Shown here: one piece after another, positions 23,483-33,100 of the stretch
How positions within the stretch are numbered: the stretch's first letter is position 1
Layout of the letters: each line of letters opens with the position of its first letter
Source: Alphaproteobacteria bacterium
GTDB taxonomy: Bacteria > Pseudomonadota > Alphaproteobacteria > GCA-016699305
Length of the DNA: 64,000 bases
Reading direction: 5' to 3'
NCBI GenBank assembly: GCA_016699305.1
Contig: CP064970.1
Location: forward strand, 1,674,001-1,738,000
Translations under genes and position numbers: made by a program
The notes under the pieces: generated by a model
Database searches by the model: none
What the model saw: the letters and a program-made list of their open reading frames with translations, nothing else
What the model was told of the DNA's origin: nothing

Positions 23483-23677
23483 ATGAGTCCGATGTCCCTG
23501 TTGTCCCGCTTATGCCTATCGTCGCGCCGTGCGCGGCGGGGTATGGCGTTGGCTTTGCTGGTTCTGGCTTTGGGCGCGGGAGCTGCCTGCGGCAAAAAGC
23601 CCTCCCATGTGGATTGGCCCGAGGGCGCGCCGCAAGGGCGCGGCTATCCCGCGCCCGAATCCATGCCCCGCCCGTAA
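23483..23677 (+). CDS. Small lipoprotein (LptM/YifL-like)
   Basis: Protein of 64 residues with a long basic leader, a hydrophobic core (MALALLVLALGAG) and a lipobox AGAAC, giving a mature peptide of only ~29 residues starting CGKKPSHVDWPEG. Small lipoproteins with a CGxKGxL-type start next to lysA belong to the YifL/LptM group, which in E. coli assists LptD maturation; the match here is by size, position and the CGKK start only. AAGGGG lies seven bases before the ATG. TIGR02302 follows after 21 bases. Confidence 0.65.
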   Translation: MSPMSLLSRLCLSSRRARRGMALALLVLALGAGAACGKKPSHVDWPEGAPQGRGYPAPESMPRP

Positions 23678-23698
23678 CCTCTGGATCGATATCTGCGC

Positions 23699-26143
23699 AT
23701 GATGCCCACACCTCGCCCACGCTCTTCCGATTTGGCCCCTACGCGCTCCATCCGCGCGCGGCGTTGGTTGATGGTGGCGCGGGTCGTGGTGGGGATCGAA
23801 TCCCTTGCGCCGCGATTGGTAAGGCTGGGGGCGCTGTGGGTCCTTGTGGTCACGGCGGGGTGGTTGGGCCTTGGCGCGACCTTGTCTCCTTGGTCCTTGG
23901 GGATGGCGCAATTCCTGATTCTGGCGCTATCGGGCGCGATCCTGCTGCGTGATTTGGAAGGCTGGCGCTGGCCTGGGCCGCGCCAGGCCTTGCGTCGTCT
24001 GCAACGCGACAGCGCGTTGTCGCATCGTCCGCTTGAAACTTTGCATGATCGTCCGGCATCATCCGCGCCGGGTTTGGACGTGGTGTGGGAGCGGCATCAA
24101 AACATCGCGCGCGAGCGTATCGGTACGCTGCATCTGCGCGGACCGCATCTGGGCCGAATTTTACGTCAGGCTGATCCGCGCGGCCTGCGCCATGGCTTGG
24201 CCTTGGTATTGTTGGTGGCGGCCATGGCCGCATGGGGGCAATGGCCGCAGCGTTTGCGCGATATGGTGATTCCGCGCGAATTGGGGGTTGCCTCGGCCCA
24301 GCTTCAGGCTCAATTGGTGCCGCCCGGTTACAGCGGCCTATCGCCCATCGTCCTAAGGCCGGACCAACGCGGCGTGCTGGTCGCCCCTGCGGATTCCACC
24401 TTGGATGTCAGCGTGCTGGCTGATCATGGCGCGCGACCCAGTCTGGACATGCCCGGTGGCGGTTTTCTGCCCATGCCTGGCGCGCCCGATCAGGGCTATC
24501 GTTTGCGGTTGCCGGTCTTGGAATCGGGGACGGCGCAATTGAATCAAGGCGCACGTGTTCTGGGACAATGGTCCTTGCAGATCATGGCCAAGACCCCGCC
24601 CGTGATTTCTTGGATCACGCCGCCTCAGATCACCCCCAGCTTGAGCATGCAGATCGAAGCCAAGGTCTCGGATCGCTGGGGACTGGCGCAGATTCAAGCC
24701 GTGGTGTCGGATGTGGAGGGCGATGTGAATCGACCTGCCGTGACCTTGGATTTGCCCCGGCCCCCGACCCTCCATGGCGGCGATCAAAGCATTGGCGCGT
24801 TTCACGATCTAACAGGCACCACGCTGGCCGGACGCAAGGTGCGTGTTGTCTTGCGTGCCACCAACACAGCGGGGCTGGTGGGCGAAAGCCTGCCCGCCGA
24901 AATTACCTTGCCCGAGCGCGTCTTCAACCATCCTTTGGCTCAGGCCTTGGCCAGCTTGCGCGCGCGCCTGTTGACCAAGGGGGAATCCGAACGCGCCATG
25001 GCGGCCAATGCCTTGGTGGGATTGTCCACACAGCCCGAACGCTATGGACGCGACAAGGCCATCGGCTTGGCACTGCGCGCGGCGGGCATGCGGTTATGGC
25101 TGAATCGCACGCCTCGGGCCTTGGTCCAGGCAGCGGGGATCTTGTGGCCGGTGGCGGTACGCTTGGAGGAAGGCGCGTCTGGTCAAAGCCGCCAGCGTTT
25201 GGGCGCGGCGCAAGAGGCTTTGCAACGCGCCTTGGACAACCCGCAAGATATTCAGGCGATGCAACGCGCCTTTGAAGAACTGGAACAGGCTCTTGGCGAA
25301 CATCTTCGCGTCATGGCCGCCGAATGGGCGGCGCGTGGGGCTTTGCCTGCCGACACCCTTCCTCCCGCCGCCGCCGTTATCACGCCTCAACAGTTGTCTT
25401 CCATGCTGACCGATGCGTGGCTGCGCGCGCGCTCAGGCGATCATGACGGAGCGATGCGGCGTTTGCAGGAATTGCGGCAGATGCTGGATCAATTAAGCTT
25501 GGGCGAGCCCTCGTCTGATGCATCCGCATCCCGTCCTTTGCCGCGCTGGGTGCCCGAGCTGGGTAAACTGGTCCAAGACCAGGACGATCTGAATCGTCGC
25601 ACGGATTCCGCCTTACGCGCGGCGCATTCAGGTGCGGATATGAAAAATCATGACCGCATTGCGCGCGGCGAATTGGCGCGGGAACAAGAGTCCCTACGCG
25701 GTCGCCTTGGAGATGTGTTGGCCCAAGTGATGCGCGATGTCGGCAAGGATTCAAGCGTGCCGGATTCCCTGGGGCAGGCCGAACGCGCTATGAAGGCTGC
25801 GGGCGATCTGTTGACCGATCAGGACGCGGCCGGGGCGCAAGCGGCCCAGGGCGTCGCGGTCCAGGCTCTGCGCGAGGGACTTGACCACCTGCGCACCCAG
25901 GCTTCGGCGACGGAAAATGGCGGTCAGCAACGCGATCCCAATCAAATGGGCGGTGGACGCGATCCTTTGGGCCGTTTGCGCCATGGGCTGGGCGCTGGGT
26001 CCGATGGAGCGGGACGCATTCCCGATAGCTCGGCGGTGCATCGTTTGCGCCCCTGGATCGAAGAACTGCGCCGCCGCGCCAGCGATCCTGCGCGCGCGCC
26101 TGAAGAACGCGACTATCTGAACCGTCTGCTCAGCCCGTTTTGA
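23699..26143 (+). CDS. TIGR02302-family (DUF4175) membrane protein
   Basis: Large alphaproteobacterial protein of 814 residues. Two hydrophobic segments near the N-terminus (about 48-64 and 70-84) and a further one near 165-180 are followed by a periplasmic, beta-rich region (GQWSLQIMAKTPPVISWITP) and a long helical C-terminal part. That part has Gln/Ala/Arg-rich repeats and a conserved end (PIDSSAVHRLRPWIEELRRR-like, with P at the start varying). TIGR02302 proteins are found beside lysA in many alphaproteobacteria and are of unknown function. Adjacent ATGs at 23699 and 23702 can start it. The pairing with a small lipoprotein suggests an envelope role. Confidence 0.85.
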   Translation: MMPTPRPRSSDLAPTRSIRARRWLMVARVVVGIESLAPRLVRLGALWVLVVTAGWLGLGATLSPWSLGMAQFLILALSGAILLRDLEGWRWPGPRQALRRLQRDSALSHRPLETLHDRPASSAPGLDVVWERHQNIARERIGTLHLRGPHLGRILRQADPRGLRHGLALVLLVAAMAAWGQWPQRLRDMVIPRELGVASAQLQAQLVPPGYSGLSPIVLRPDQRGVLVAPADSTLDVSVLADHGARPSLDMPGGGFLPMPGAPDQGYRLRLPVLESGTAQLNQGARVLGQWSLQIMAKTPPVISWITPPQITPSLSMQIEAKVSDRWGLAQIQAVVSDVEGDVNRPAVTLDLPRPPTLHGGDQSIGAFHDLTGTTLAGRKVRVVLRATNTAGLVGESLPAEITLPERVFNHPLAQALASLRARLLTKGESERAMAANALVGLSTQPERYGRDKAIGLALRAAGMRLWLNRTPRALVQAAGILWPVAVRLEEGASGQSRQRLGAAQEALQRALDNPQDIQAMQRAFEELEQALGEHLRVMAAEWAARGALPADTLPPAAAVITPQQLSSMLTDAWLRARSGDHDGAMRRLQELRQMLDQLSLGEPSSDASASRPLPRWVPELGKLVQDQDDLNRRTDSALRAAHSGADMKNHDRIARGELAREQESLRGRLGDVLAQVMRDVGKDSSVPDSLGQAERAMKAAGDLLTDQDAAGAQAAQGVAVQALREGLDHLRTQASATENGGQQRDPNQMGGGRDPLGRLRHGLGAGSDGAGRIPDSSAVHRLRPWIEELRRRASDPARAPEERDYLNRLLSPF

Positions 26144-26150
26144 CGCCCAA

Positions 26151-27065
26151 TCAATTGGATCCCAAGGGCAAGATTTCAGCGGCTTTTTCCTCGACGGCGT
26201 CGGGGTTCAAGTTAATTTCTGCCGCCACGGCCTCGACCACCATGCGGGAGGGCAGGGTATCGCCATCCTTGATGCCGGCCTGGATGGCGCGCGCGCAGGC
26301 GGCGTCTAGGGTCAGGATGGCCTTGTCCGGAAAGGTCCGATGGCGCATGAAATGCGCGGTCAGCCAAACGATCTTGCGGCACACATCATCGGGAATGGCG
26401 ATGTTGTAATGCTTGATAAAATTGTCGCGGATGCCTTGCAAGATGACCAAAGTTTCCTGCTGATTGGGTTGCTCCAACTCGATCAACTGAAAGCGACGGA
26501 CAACAGCCTGATCGGGAGTCACATAGTCTTGATACTCGTTGCGGGTCGTGGTGCCCACGACATACAGATTTCCCATGGTTAAATAGGATTTCATGATGTC
26601 CACGATTCCCGCCGCGCTGCTGGCCTTGCAGGTGGGCATGATGGTGTGGAATTCATCGATACAGATGATGATGGGCGGCATTTCGTGCGCATCGTTGCGC
26701 TCGGCGATGCCACGGATGAAGGGAATCAGGCGGCCTTCGAATTCAGAACGCTCTTTGGCTCCGGCGGCCATGCTGGTCAGGTCCAGTTCCAGCACGCGGG
26801 CGTCCTTAAGAAGGCGCGGGACATTATCGCTTACGATCTTGTGCGCCAAACCCACGAATAAAGCCGACTTACCCACGCCTGCCGGGCCGATCAGCATGGC
26901 ATTCTTGCGCAGACGCTGTAGCAGGATCAGCTCAAGATGATTGATCTCTTCCTCGCGCCCGATAATGGGGTCGAACTTACCTTTGCGCACCATGGCGGTG
27001 ATGTCGCGGGTAAAGCGGAAGATCAAGTCTTCCAGAAGATCGTCAGAGACCACATAATTCGCCAT
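26151..27065 (-). CDS. Stand-alone Clp-type AAA+ ATPase (single NBD1 domain)
   Basis: Protein of 304 residues whose whole length aligns with the first nucleotide-binding domain of ClpA/ClpB. Marks are DPIIGREEEINHLELILLQR, Walker A GPAGVGKS at residues 60-67, AGAKERSEFEGRL (pore-loop region), Walker B IIICIDEFH, sensor 1 VVGTTTRNEYQDY, the arginine finger in AVVRRFQ, and FPDKAILTLDAA. The N-domain, the middle coiled coil and the second AAA domain are all missing, and there is no ClpP-binding loop. The start at 27065 is chosen for the family N-terminus. It lies convergent with TIGR02302 and divergent from ftsE. Substrate unknown. Confidence 0.85.
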   Translation of the reverse strand: MANYVVSDDLLEDLIFRFTRDITAMVRKGKFDPIIGREEEINHLELILLQRLRKNAMLIGPAGVGKSALFVGLAHKIVSDNVPRLLKDARVLELDLTSMAAGAKERSEFEGRLIPFIRGIAERNDAHEMPPIIICIDEFHTIMPTCKASSAAGIVDIMKSYLTMGNLYVVGTTTRNEYQDYVTPDQAVVRRFQLIELEQPNQQETLVILQGIRDNFIKHYNIAIPDDVCRKIVWLTAHFMRHRTFPDKAILTLDAACARAIQAGIKDGDTLPSRMVVEAVAAEINLNPDAVEEKAAEILPLGSN

Positions 27066-27202
27066 GAGCCACTCGCCTTGTCGCGTTGGAATCACCTGGC
27101 CTAGTCTCTGCCAGACCAGGGGCATGGAGCAAGCCTTCTGACGTCAAGGTTGACGATTGGGCGCGGATGAGGCCTCAATAAGGCCGAAACTTCCTGACGA
27201 CG

Positions 27203-27895
27203 ATGCCCCGGACGATGATTCGCTTTGAAAATGTCAGTTTGCGCTATGGCTTGCCGCCCGATGTGCTGCGCGATGTCAGTTTTGAGATCGAGCCAGGCTC
27301 GTTCCATTTCCTGACGGGACCCAGCGGCGCGGGTAAGTCCACCTTGTTGAGGCTGATGTATTTGGGATTGCGCCCAACGCGCGGACGGATCGTTCTGCTT
27401 GGCCAGGATATCACTAAAATCAAACGGGCCGAGCTTCCTTCCTTGCGTCGGCGTATCGGTATCGTGTTCCAAGATTGCCGCTTGTTGGACCATCTGAGCG
27501 TTCTGGACAATGTGGCCCTGCCCTTGCGTTTGGCGGGCGGCACCGAGGCCGAGGTGCGCAGTCATGTCAGCGAATTGTTGCGCTGGGTGGGGCTGGGGGC
27601 GCATATCGGTTCGCATCCGCGCGAGTTGTCGGGCGGGCAACAGCAACAAGCCGCCATCGCCCGCGCCGTGGTGGCGCGTCCCAGCCTGTTATTGGCCGAC
27701 GAGCCGACGGGCAATGTCGATGACGAAAGCGCCATGAAGCTGATGCATCTGCTGACAGAGATCAACAAATTGGGCACCACGATCATTGTGGCCACCCACA
27801 ACCGCAGCCTGATCCGCCGCATGGCCAAGCCGTGCTTCCGTCTGGAAGCCGGGCGTTTAGGCCTGTTGGATGACGCTGAAAAGGCCGCTTCATGA
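27203..27895 (+). CDS. ftsE: FtsE-like cell-division ABC ATPase
   Basis: ABC ATPase of 230 residues. Residues 5-11 read MIRFENV, Walker A is GPSGAGKST near 46, the Q-loop region is IGIVFQDCRLLDH, the signature is LSGGQQQQAAIARA, Walker B is LLLADEPTGNVD and the H-loop is VATHN. RFENVSLRYG and the DEPTGNVD motif are characteristic of FtsE, which with FtsX controls amidase activation at the septum. No ftsX follows; instead rnd overlaps the stop as ATGA. A LolD-like role is an alternative, but the overall motifs favour FtsE. Confidence 0.85.
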   Translation: MPRTMIRFENVSLRYGLPPDVLRDVSFEIEPGSFHFLTGPSGAGKSTLLRLMYLGLRPTRGRIVLLGQDITKIKRAELPSLRRRIGIVFQDCRLLDHLSVLDNVALPLRLAGGTEAEVRSHVSELLRWVGLGAHIGSHPRELSGGQQQQAAIARAVVARPSLLLADEPTGNVDDESAMKLMHLLTEINKLGTTIIVATHNRSLIRRMAKPCFRLEAGRLGLLDDAEKAAS

Positions 27896-29058
27896 CCATC
27901 TTGACCACCACGGACGAACTGGCGGCCTTTTGCCGCTCCTTGGCCGGCACCGAATATGTCACCGTCGATACCGAATTCATGCGCGACCGCACCTATTGGC
28001 CCAAATTATGCCTGGTGCAGCTGGGCGGTCCGAACGGGGCGGTGGCGGTGGATCCGTTGGCTGCGGGGATCGATCTGGCACCGCTTTTCGCGGTGATGGA
28101 CGATCCATCGATTCTTAAGGTTTTTCATGCTGCGCGGCAGGATGTCGAGATTTTCTATCACCTGACGGGCCGGATTCCCGCGCCCTTGTTCGACACCCAG
28201 GTCGCGGCGATGGTGTGCGGGTTTGGCGAGCAAGTCAGTTACGAGGCCTTGGCCTCTCGCCTGGCGGATGCGCGTTTGGACAAGGCCAGCCGATTCACCG
28301 ATTGGGCGCAGCGTCCCCTGACCGAGCGGCAGGTGATCTATGCGTTGTCGGACGTCACGCATTTGCGCGTGGTTTATGAATATATGCGCCGCCATTTGGA
28401 CCAGACGGGGCGGGAATCATGGTTGGTTGAGGAATTGGCGGTGCTGACACAGCCCGCGACGTATCAAAACAACCCCCGCGAATCCTGGCAACGCCTGAAG
28501 GTGCGCGGCGGCGACGGCAAATTCCGCGCCGTCTTGCAAGAGCTGGCCGCCTGGCGGGAAGAGGAGGCTCAGCGCGTCGATATCCCGCGCGGGCGCGTAT
28601 TGCGCGACGAATCCTTGCTTGAAATCGCCCATCATGCCCCCGATAGCGTCGAGGCTTTGTCCCGCACGCGCGGCGTCAGTGCGGGATTTGCCGAAGGGAA
28701 ACATGGCACGGCCTTGCTCGACGCCGTGCGCCGCGCCTTGGCGCGCCCGTCAGCGGATTGGCCCCCGGCCCTTGAGGGCAGCGCGCGCCACGGCGTGTCG
28801 GAACGCGCCGCCGCGACGGTGGAATTGCTGCGCGTGTTGTTGCGCATGGTCAGCGAAGAGGAAGGCGTGGCCAGCCGCCTGGTCGCCTCGGCCCATGACC
28901 TGGATATGATCGCCATGGATGGCGAAAAGGCTCAAACCCCCGTCTTGCACGGCTGGCGTCACCAGATATTCGGCGAACAAGCTTTGGCACTGCGTCGCGG
29001 CGATCTGGCCCTGGCCATTGAAGGCGGACGGGTCAAGACATTGGCGACACGGCCCTAG
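27892..29058 (+). CDS. rnd: Ribonuclease D
   Basis: 3'-to-5' exoribonuclease that trims tRNA precursors. The DEDD motifs are visible: VDTEFMRDRTYWPKLCLVQ (Exo I, D and E near residues 24-26), FHAARQDVEIFYHLTG (Exo II) and YALSDVTHLRVVYEYM (Exo III). C-terminal HRDC-type helical regions follow (about residues 205-290 and 300-380). The 388-residue length matches the family. The start overlaps the ftsE stop, so the two are translationally coupled. Confidence 0.94.
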   Translation: MTILTTTDELAAFCRSLAGTEYVTVDTEFMRDRTYWPKLCLVQLGGPNGAVAVDPLAAGIDLAPLFAVMDDPSILKVFHAARQDVEIFYHLTGRIPAPLFDTQVAAMVCGFGEQVSYEALASRLADARLDKASRFTDWAQRPLTERQVIYALSDVTHLRVVYEYMRRHLDQTGRESWLVEELAVLTQPATYQNNPRESWQRLKVRGGDGKFRAVLQELAAWREEEAQRVDIPRGRVLRDESLLEIAHHAPDSVEALSRTRGVSAGFAEGKHGTALLDAVRRALARPSADWPPALEGSARHGVSERAAATVELLRVLLRMVSEEEGVASRLVASAHDLDMIAMDGEKAQTPVLHGWRHQIFGEQALALRRGDLALAIEGGRVKTLATRP

Positions 29059-29095
29059 GTGCCGCTCCGACAAAGGGTGAAAAGGGGCGTCGATT

Positions 29096-29157
29096 GCTGC
29101 GGTTTAGAAAAGATTCTCGTTTTCAGAACAAGCGTGAAGGGCAAATGACGGATTGCC
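29096..29157 (+). repeat. Short dispersed 3' intergenic repeat, copy C
   Basis: The core CAGAACAAGCGTGAAGGGCA at 29124-29143 differs from 5175-5194 at one base, and the flanks are similar over ~60 bases. It lies ~35 bases after the rnd stop codon. Role unknown. Confidence 0.55.
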
Positions 29158-29257
29158 TTCCCGTATGTGTAGGTATGTTTTGTGTAAGTGTGGACAACTC
29201 AGAAGGGAAGATCGTGGCTTGCAGATACCCCTGTCCGCACGCATCTTGTTGGGCTTA

Positions 29258-29276
29258 TTGACAATTTCTTAAGAAA
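29258..29276 (+). promoter_or_regulatory. Possible -35 box with a perfect 12-base palindrome
   Basis: TTGACA (29258-29263) is followed by the palindrome TTTCTTAAGAAA (29265-29276), which could be an operator. A convincing -10 box at standard spacing was not found, so this is tentative. It lies 56 bases upstream of the secreted Cys-containing gene. Confidence 0.3.
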
Positions 29277-29331
29277 GTGTGCTCAATATCATCTGGATCG
29301 GTTGTTCCCTTACCAACTAAGGAGTGAGGAT

Positions 29332-30003
29332 ATGCGCACGTTTCCAGTCCTAGGACTTCTCTTGGCTTTCTTGGTGCCTGTCTTCGCTCATGCGGAGATG
29401 CCTGGGCAGCCCTGCGCTGCCGAGAGAATCGGGACGACCATGATGTCTGAGGATCGTCAAAGCATTATCGCCTGCCTCCTGACGGGGAAATCAGCGCCCT
29501 CAAACGTTCAGGAATGGAAATCTATGAGCTCGCAGGCTAAGAATCCTGCGTATTCTCTGAGTTGTCAGGACTGGCAGGCCAAAAACCATGAAAGCATGGA
29601 TGCCTGCATCAGGGATGGCAGGTGGCATCTTGTCTATTCGCATGATGGAAGTGGTAGGCCCACATTCGGCAGCTATGCGCAGCTTATCTCCTATGCTCGT
29701 GACGGGGCCGATGTAAAATCCGGTGATCCGGGGGCAAGCGCAGGTGGAGTGCATGGTTGCGATGCATTCGGATGGAGCGCGGGCGTGGGAGTCTGCATGG
29801 GCACTTACCGTGTAGCTGGCAATGTCTACGCTGGTGCCGTTACGAAGAACGATGGCCAGGTTTATCTCGGCACCGCGGCCAGACGCTCGGACGGCAAGAA
29901 GATAAACGTGAATATCATCCCGACAAGCCCCACCGGAACCACGGCGATAGATGCGTTCATGCGCCCCGAACCCGCGGCGCTGGACTGGTATGTAAGGTTC
30001 TAA
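29332..30003 (+). CDS. Secreted Cys-containing protein, possible minor-pilin or tip-like
   Basis: Protein of 223 residues with a signal peptide (MRTFPVLGLLLAFLVPVFAHA, cleaved before EMPG). The mature part has six Cys, including PGQPCAAERIG, SIIACLLTG and VCMGTYRVAG. The segment MMSEDRQSIIACLLTG followed by WKSMSS resembles the C-terminal C...ACxxG.WK pattern of PilV-like and shufflon-type tip proteins, but it is weak and here N-terminal. No family is assigned with confidence. ATG 29332 has an AAGGAG ribosome site nine bases upstream; an earlier in-frame start would bury the signal peptide. A terminator follows. Base composition is somewhat lower in GC than the neighbours. Confidence 0.6.
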   Translation: MRTFPVLGLLLAFLVPVFAHAEMPGQPCAAERIGTTMMSEDRQSIIACLLTGKSAPSNVQEWKSMSSQAKNPAYSLSCQDWQAKNHESMDACIRDGRWHLVYSHDGSGRPTFGSYAQLISYARDGADVKSGDPGASAGGVHGCDAFGWSAGVGVCMGTYRVAGNVYAGAVTKNDGQVYLGTAARRSDGKKINVNIIPTSPTGTTAIDAFMRPEPAALDWYVRF

Positions 30004-30046
30004 ATCCTGATCGGGATCACGGATCCCGTTGCATGGCAGATGCAAG

Positions 30047-30081
30047 AGCGCGGCCCTTAATCGGGTCGCGCTTTTTTCTTT
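30047..30081 (+). terminator. Rho-independent terminator
   Basis: The stem AGCGCGGCCC/GGGTCGCGCT (30047-30056 with 30063-30072; ten pairs, one G-T) is followed by TTTTTCTTTT. It ends the transcript of the secreted Cys-containing gene. Confidence 0.9.
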
Positions 30082-30173
30082 TGGGAAATCTCGATCCATG
30101 CTGTCGATGGGGCCTGTCGGTCAATAGGACGCCTCCATTGCGTCTGCACATCGTCAGCGGCATCAATGGGAAG

Positions 30174-33100
30174 TCAGACCTTTTCTAATCCCTGCATCAT
30201 CTCGCGCCATGTGTGGATGACCAGGGCCAGAAGGGTAGAATGGGCGGGATTCGCCCGTAATTCCGACAACAAAGCCTCTAATTTGGGCCATAACGGCGTA
30301 TGGGTCAGTATTTGCGCCAAAGATGCCGATCCCGAACCCGAAGCTTTTCTGGGTTGCCGGGTCAGCCAGTTTTGGACCAAATGGCGGTGCAAGGCGCTGA
30401 TATCGCGTTCGAAGGCGGCGGCGGCCTCGTGTTCCCAGGCCGGACGTGTGCCAACAGGAGTTGCCAGATGCCGGGCGCTTTGGCGCAGCAACGGAACATC
30501 CAACAGGCGGCCAAATTCCGCATGCGCTTGGGCCACCTGTGCCAAGGGACGCCCGCAGGATTGGGCAAGCTGGGCCACTTCCGGCGCGCGGGTCAGGGCG
30601 TCTAAAAGGGCCAGGGATTCGGCCAAGGACGCGCCGGCCCCCGCCTCGATCCACGGCCCCAAGGCGGCTTGCGGGGCATGCAAGGCGCGAAGCGCCTGGA
30701 TCGCCGTGGTCAGATGGCGGCGCTGGGCCGTCAAAGCGATGGAGCCGGGCATGGCGTCCAGGATGCACAAGATCATTTCCTGCGCGCCGCGCATCGTTTC
30801 TTGCACCATCATCGTCTGGGCGGCGGCGGGAATATGGTCGTCAAGCTCTTCGATGCCCTGCCAGATGGCGCGCATCTCCAATGTGTCGCGGGCCAGGATA
30901 TAGGCGCGGGCGATATCCACCTCGCTCCGGCCCGTGCGCTCGGCCAACATCAAGGCGGCATGCGGCCCCAATCGGTTGACCAGGCAGTTGGTGACGACGG
31001 TGGCGGCGATCTCGCGGCGCAATTGATGACGCCCGATGGCCGGTTTCCATTCCTGGCGCATCGAAGGCGGGAAATACCCCCGCAGATCGGCCTCCATCCC
31101 CGGATCGTCGGGCAGGTCGCTGGCCAAAAGCTTGGTATACAGCGCGATCTTGGCATAGGCCAACAACACGGCCAGTTCAGGACGTGCAAGGCCCTCGCCA
31201 TGCGCTTGACGCTGGGCGATCTCCTCCTCATCGGGCAAGCCTTCTAAGGCGCGGTCCAGCAATCCGGTCCGCTCCAACAGACGCATGCATCGCGCATGGA
31301 CCGGCAACAAAGATCCCGCCATGGACTCGGCCACCGTCAGGGCCTGGGTTTGCAAGCTGTTGTCATGCAAAACCAAGGCGGCCACTTCGTCGGTCATGCG
31401 CGCCAATAGACGGTTACGCGCGGCCTCGGTCAGCTTGGCTTTGGCCATCTGGGCGTTGAACAGAATCTTCAGATTGACCTCGTGGTCCGAAGTATCCACC
31501 CCCGCCGAATTGTCGATGGCGTCGGTGTTGATCCGTCCCCCCGCGCGGGCAAAGCTGATACGCGCGAATTGGGTCAGGCCCAGATTGGCCCCCTCGCCGA
31601 TCACCTTGGCGCGGACTTGTTGGGCGTCCACGCGAATGCCGTCATTGGCGCGATCCCCCGCTTGGGTGTGGCTTTCCGAGGTGTCCTTGATAAAGGTGCC
31701 GATGCCCCCGAACCACAACAGATCGACCGGCGCGGTCAGCAGGGCGCGGATCAGCTCGGCCGGAGTCATCCTCTCGGCAGATAGGCCAAAACGCGCACGA
31801 ACGGCAGGCGATATGTTGATCGATTTGGCGGTACGCGCGAAGACCCCGCCGCCCGATGAGATGCGCTTGGTGTCGTAATCGGCCCAGGAACTGCGCGGCA
31901 GGGCGAATAAGCGTTGACGTTCGGCAAAAGACGCCACCGGATCGGGATCGGGGTCCAAGAAAATATGCCGATGATCGAAGGCGGCCAACAGACGTGTCGA
32001 AGGCACCAGCAGCATGCCGTTGCCGAACACGTCGCCCGACATATCGCCCACGCCCACGCAGGTCATGCCTTCGCGGTCGATATGGTGGCCCATATCGCGG
32101 AAATGGCGGCGCACGGCCACAAAGGCCCCGCGCGCGGTGATGCCCATGGCCTTGTGGTCGTACCCGGCAGAACCGCCCGAGGCAAAGGCGTCGCCCAGCC
32201 AGAATCCGCGCCGAACGGAAATCTCATTGGCGATATCCGAAAAGCTTGCCGTGCCCTTATCCGCCGCGACCACCAAATAGGGATCGTCGCCATCGCGGCG
32301 CACCGTTTGGCGCGGCGGCACGATCTTGCCGCCTCGGCGCGTATCGGTCAGGTCCAGCAGCGATTCCATGAACAGGCGGTAACAGGCCACGCCTTCTTCG
32401 GCCAAGCCGCCTTGGGCGGGCGGGCGTTTGACCACGAACCCGCCTTTCGAGCCGACCGGAACGATCACCGCGTTCTTGACCATCTGCGCCTTCATCAGGC
32501 CCAGAATCTCGGTGCGGAAATCCTCGCGCCGGTCCGACCAACGAATGCCCCCGCGCGCCACTTTACCGCCGCGCAGATGCACGGCCTCAAGGCGCGGACT
32601 GTACACGAAGGTTTCCACCAAAGGACGCGGCGCGGGCAGATCGGTGATGGAGCGACTATCGAATTTCAACGCCAAGCAGGGCCTGAACGCGCCCGTTTCA
32701 TCCGTCTGGAAGTAATTGGTCCGCAGACAGGATTCGATCAAATTGGCCAAGCGTCGGATGATGGTGTCTTCGTCCAGATTCAATACGCTGGATAGGCGCT
32801 CTTCCAGTTCTTTGCGGCATGCTTGCGCGCGAACAGGATCGCCCTGAGGGCCAAGGCGCGGATCGTGCCCGGCCAAGAATAAATCCACCAAAAGACGCGC
32901 CAAAGCGGGCCAGGCCACAAGTGTCGAGGCCACGGTTTCGGGCGCATAGGGCGCGCGCATCTGCCGCATGGCGCGGGCCAAGGCGCGCAGCAAGGTCACC
33001 TCGCGCCCCGTCAAACGCGCGGCCAGCACCAGACGGTTGAATCCGTCATCCTCCATCCGCCCGTCAAGGACCTGATGCAAGGCGTCTTCGAATAACGGCT

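Noticed and set aside
31914..32795. Plus-strand open frame of 293 codons inside gdhB
   Set aside because: It lies opposite the conserved catalytic core of NAD-GDH; the translation is His/Ala/Gln-rich and featureless.
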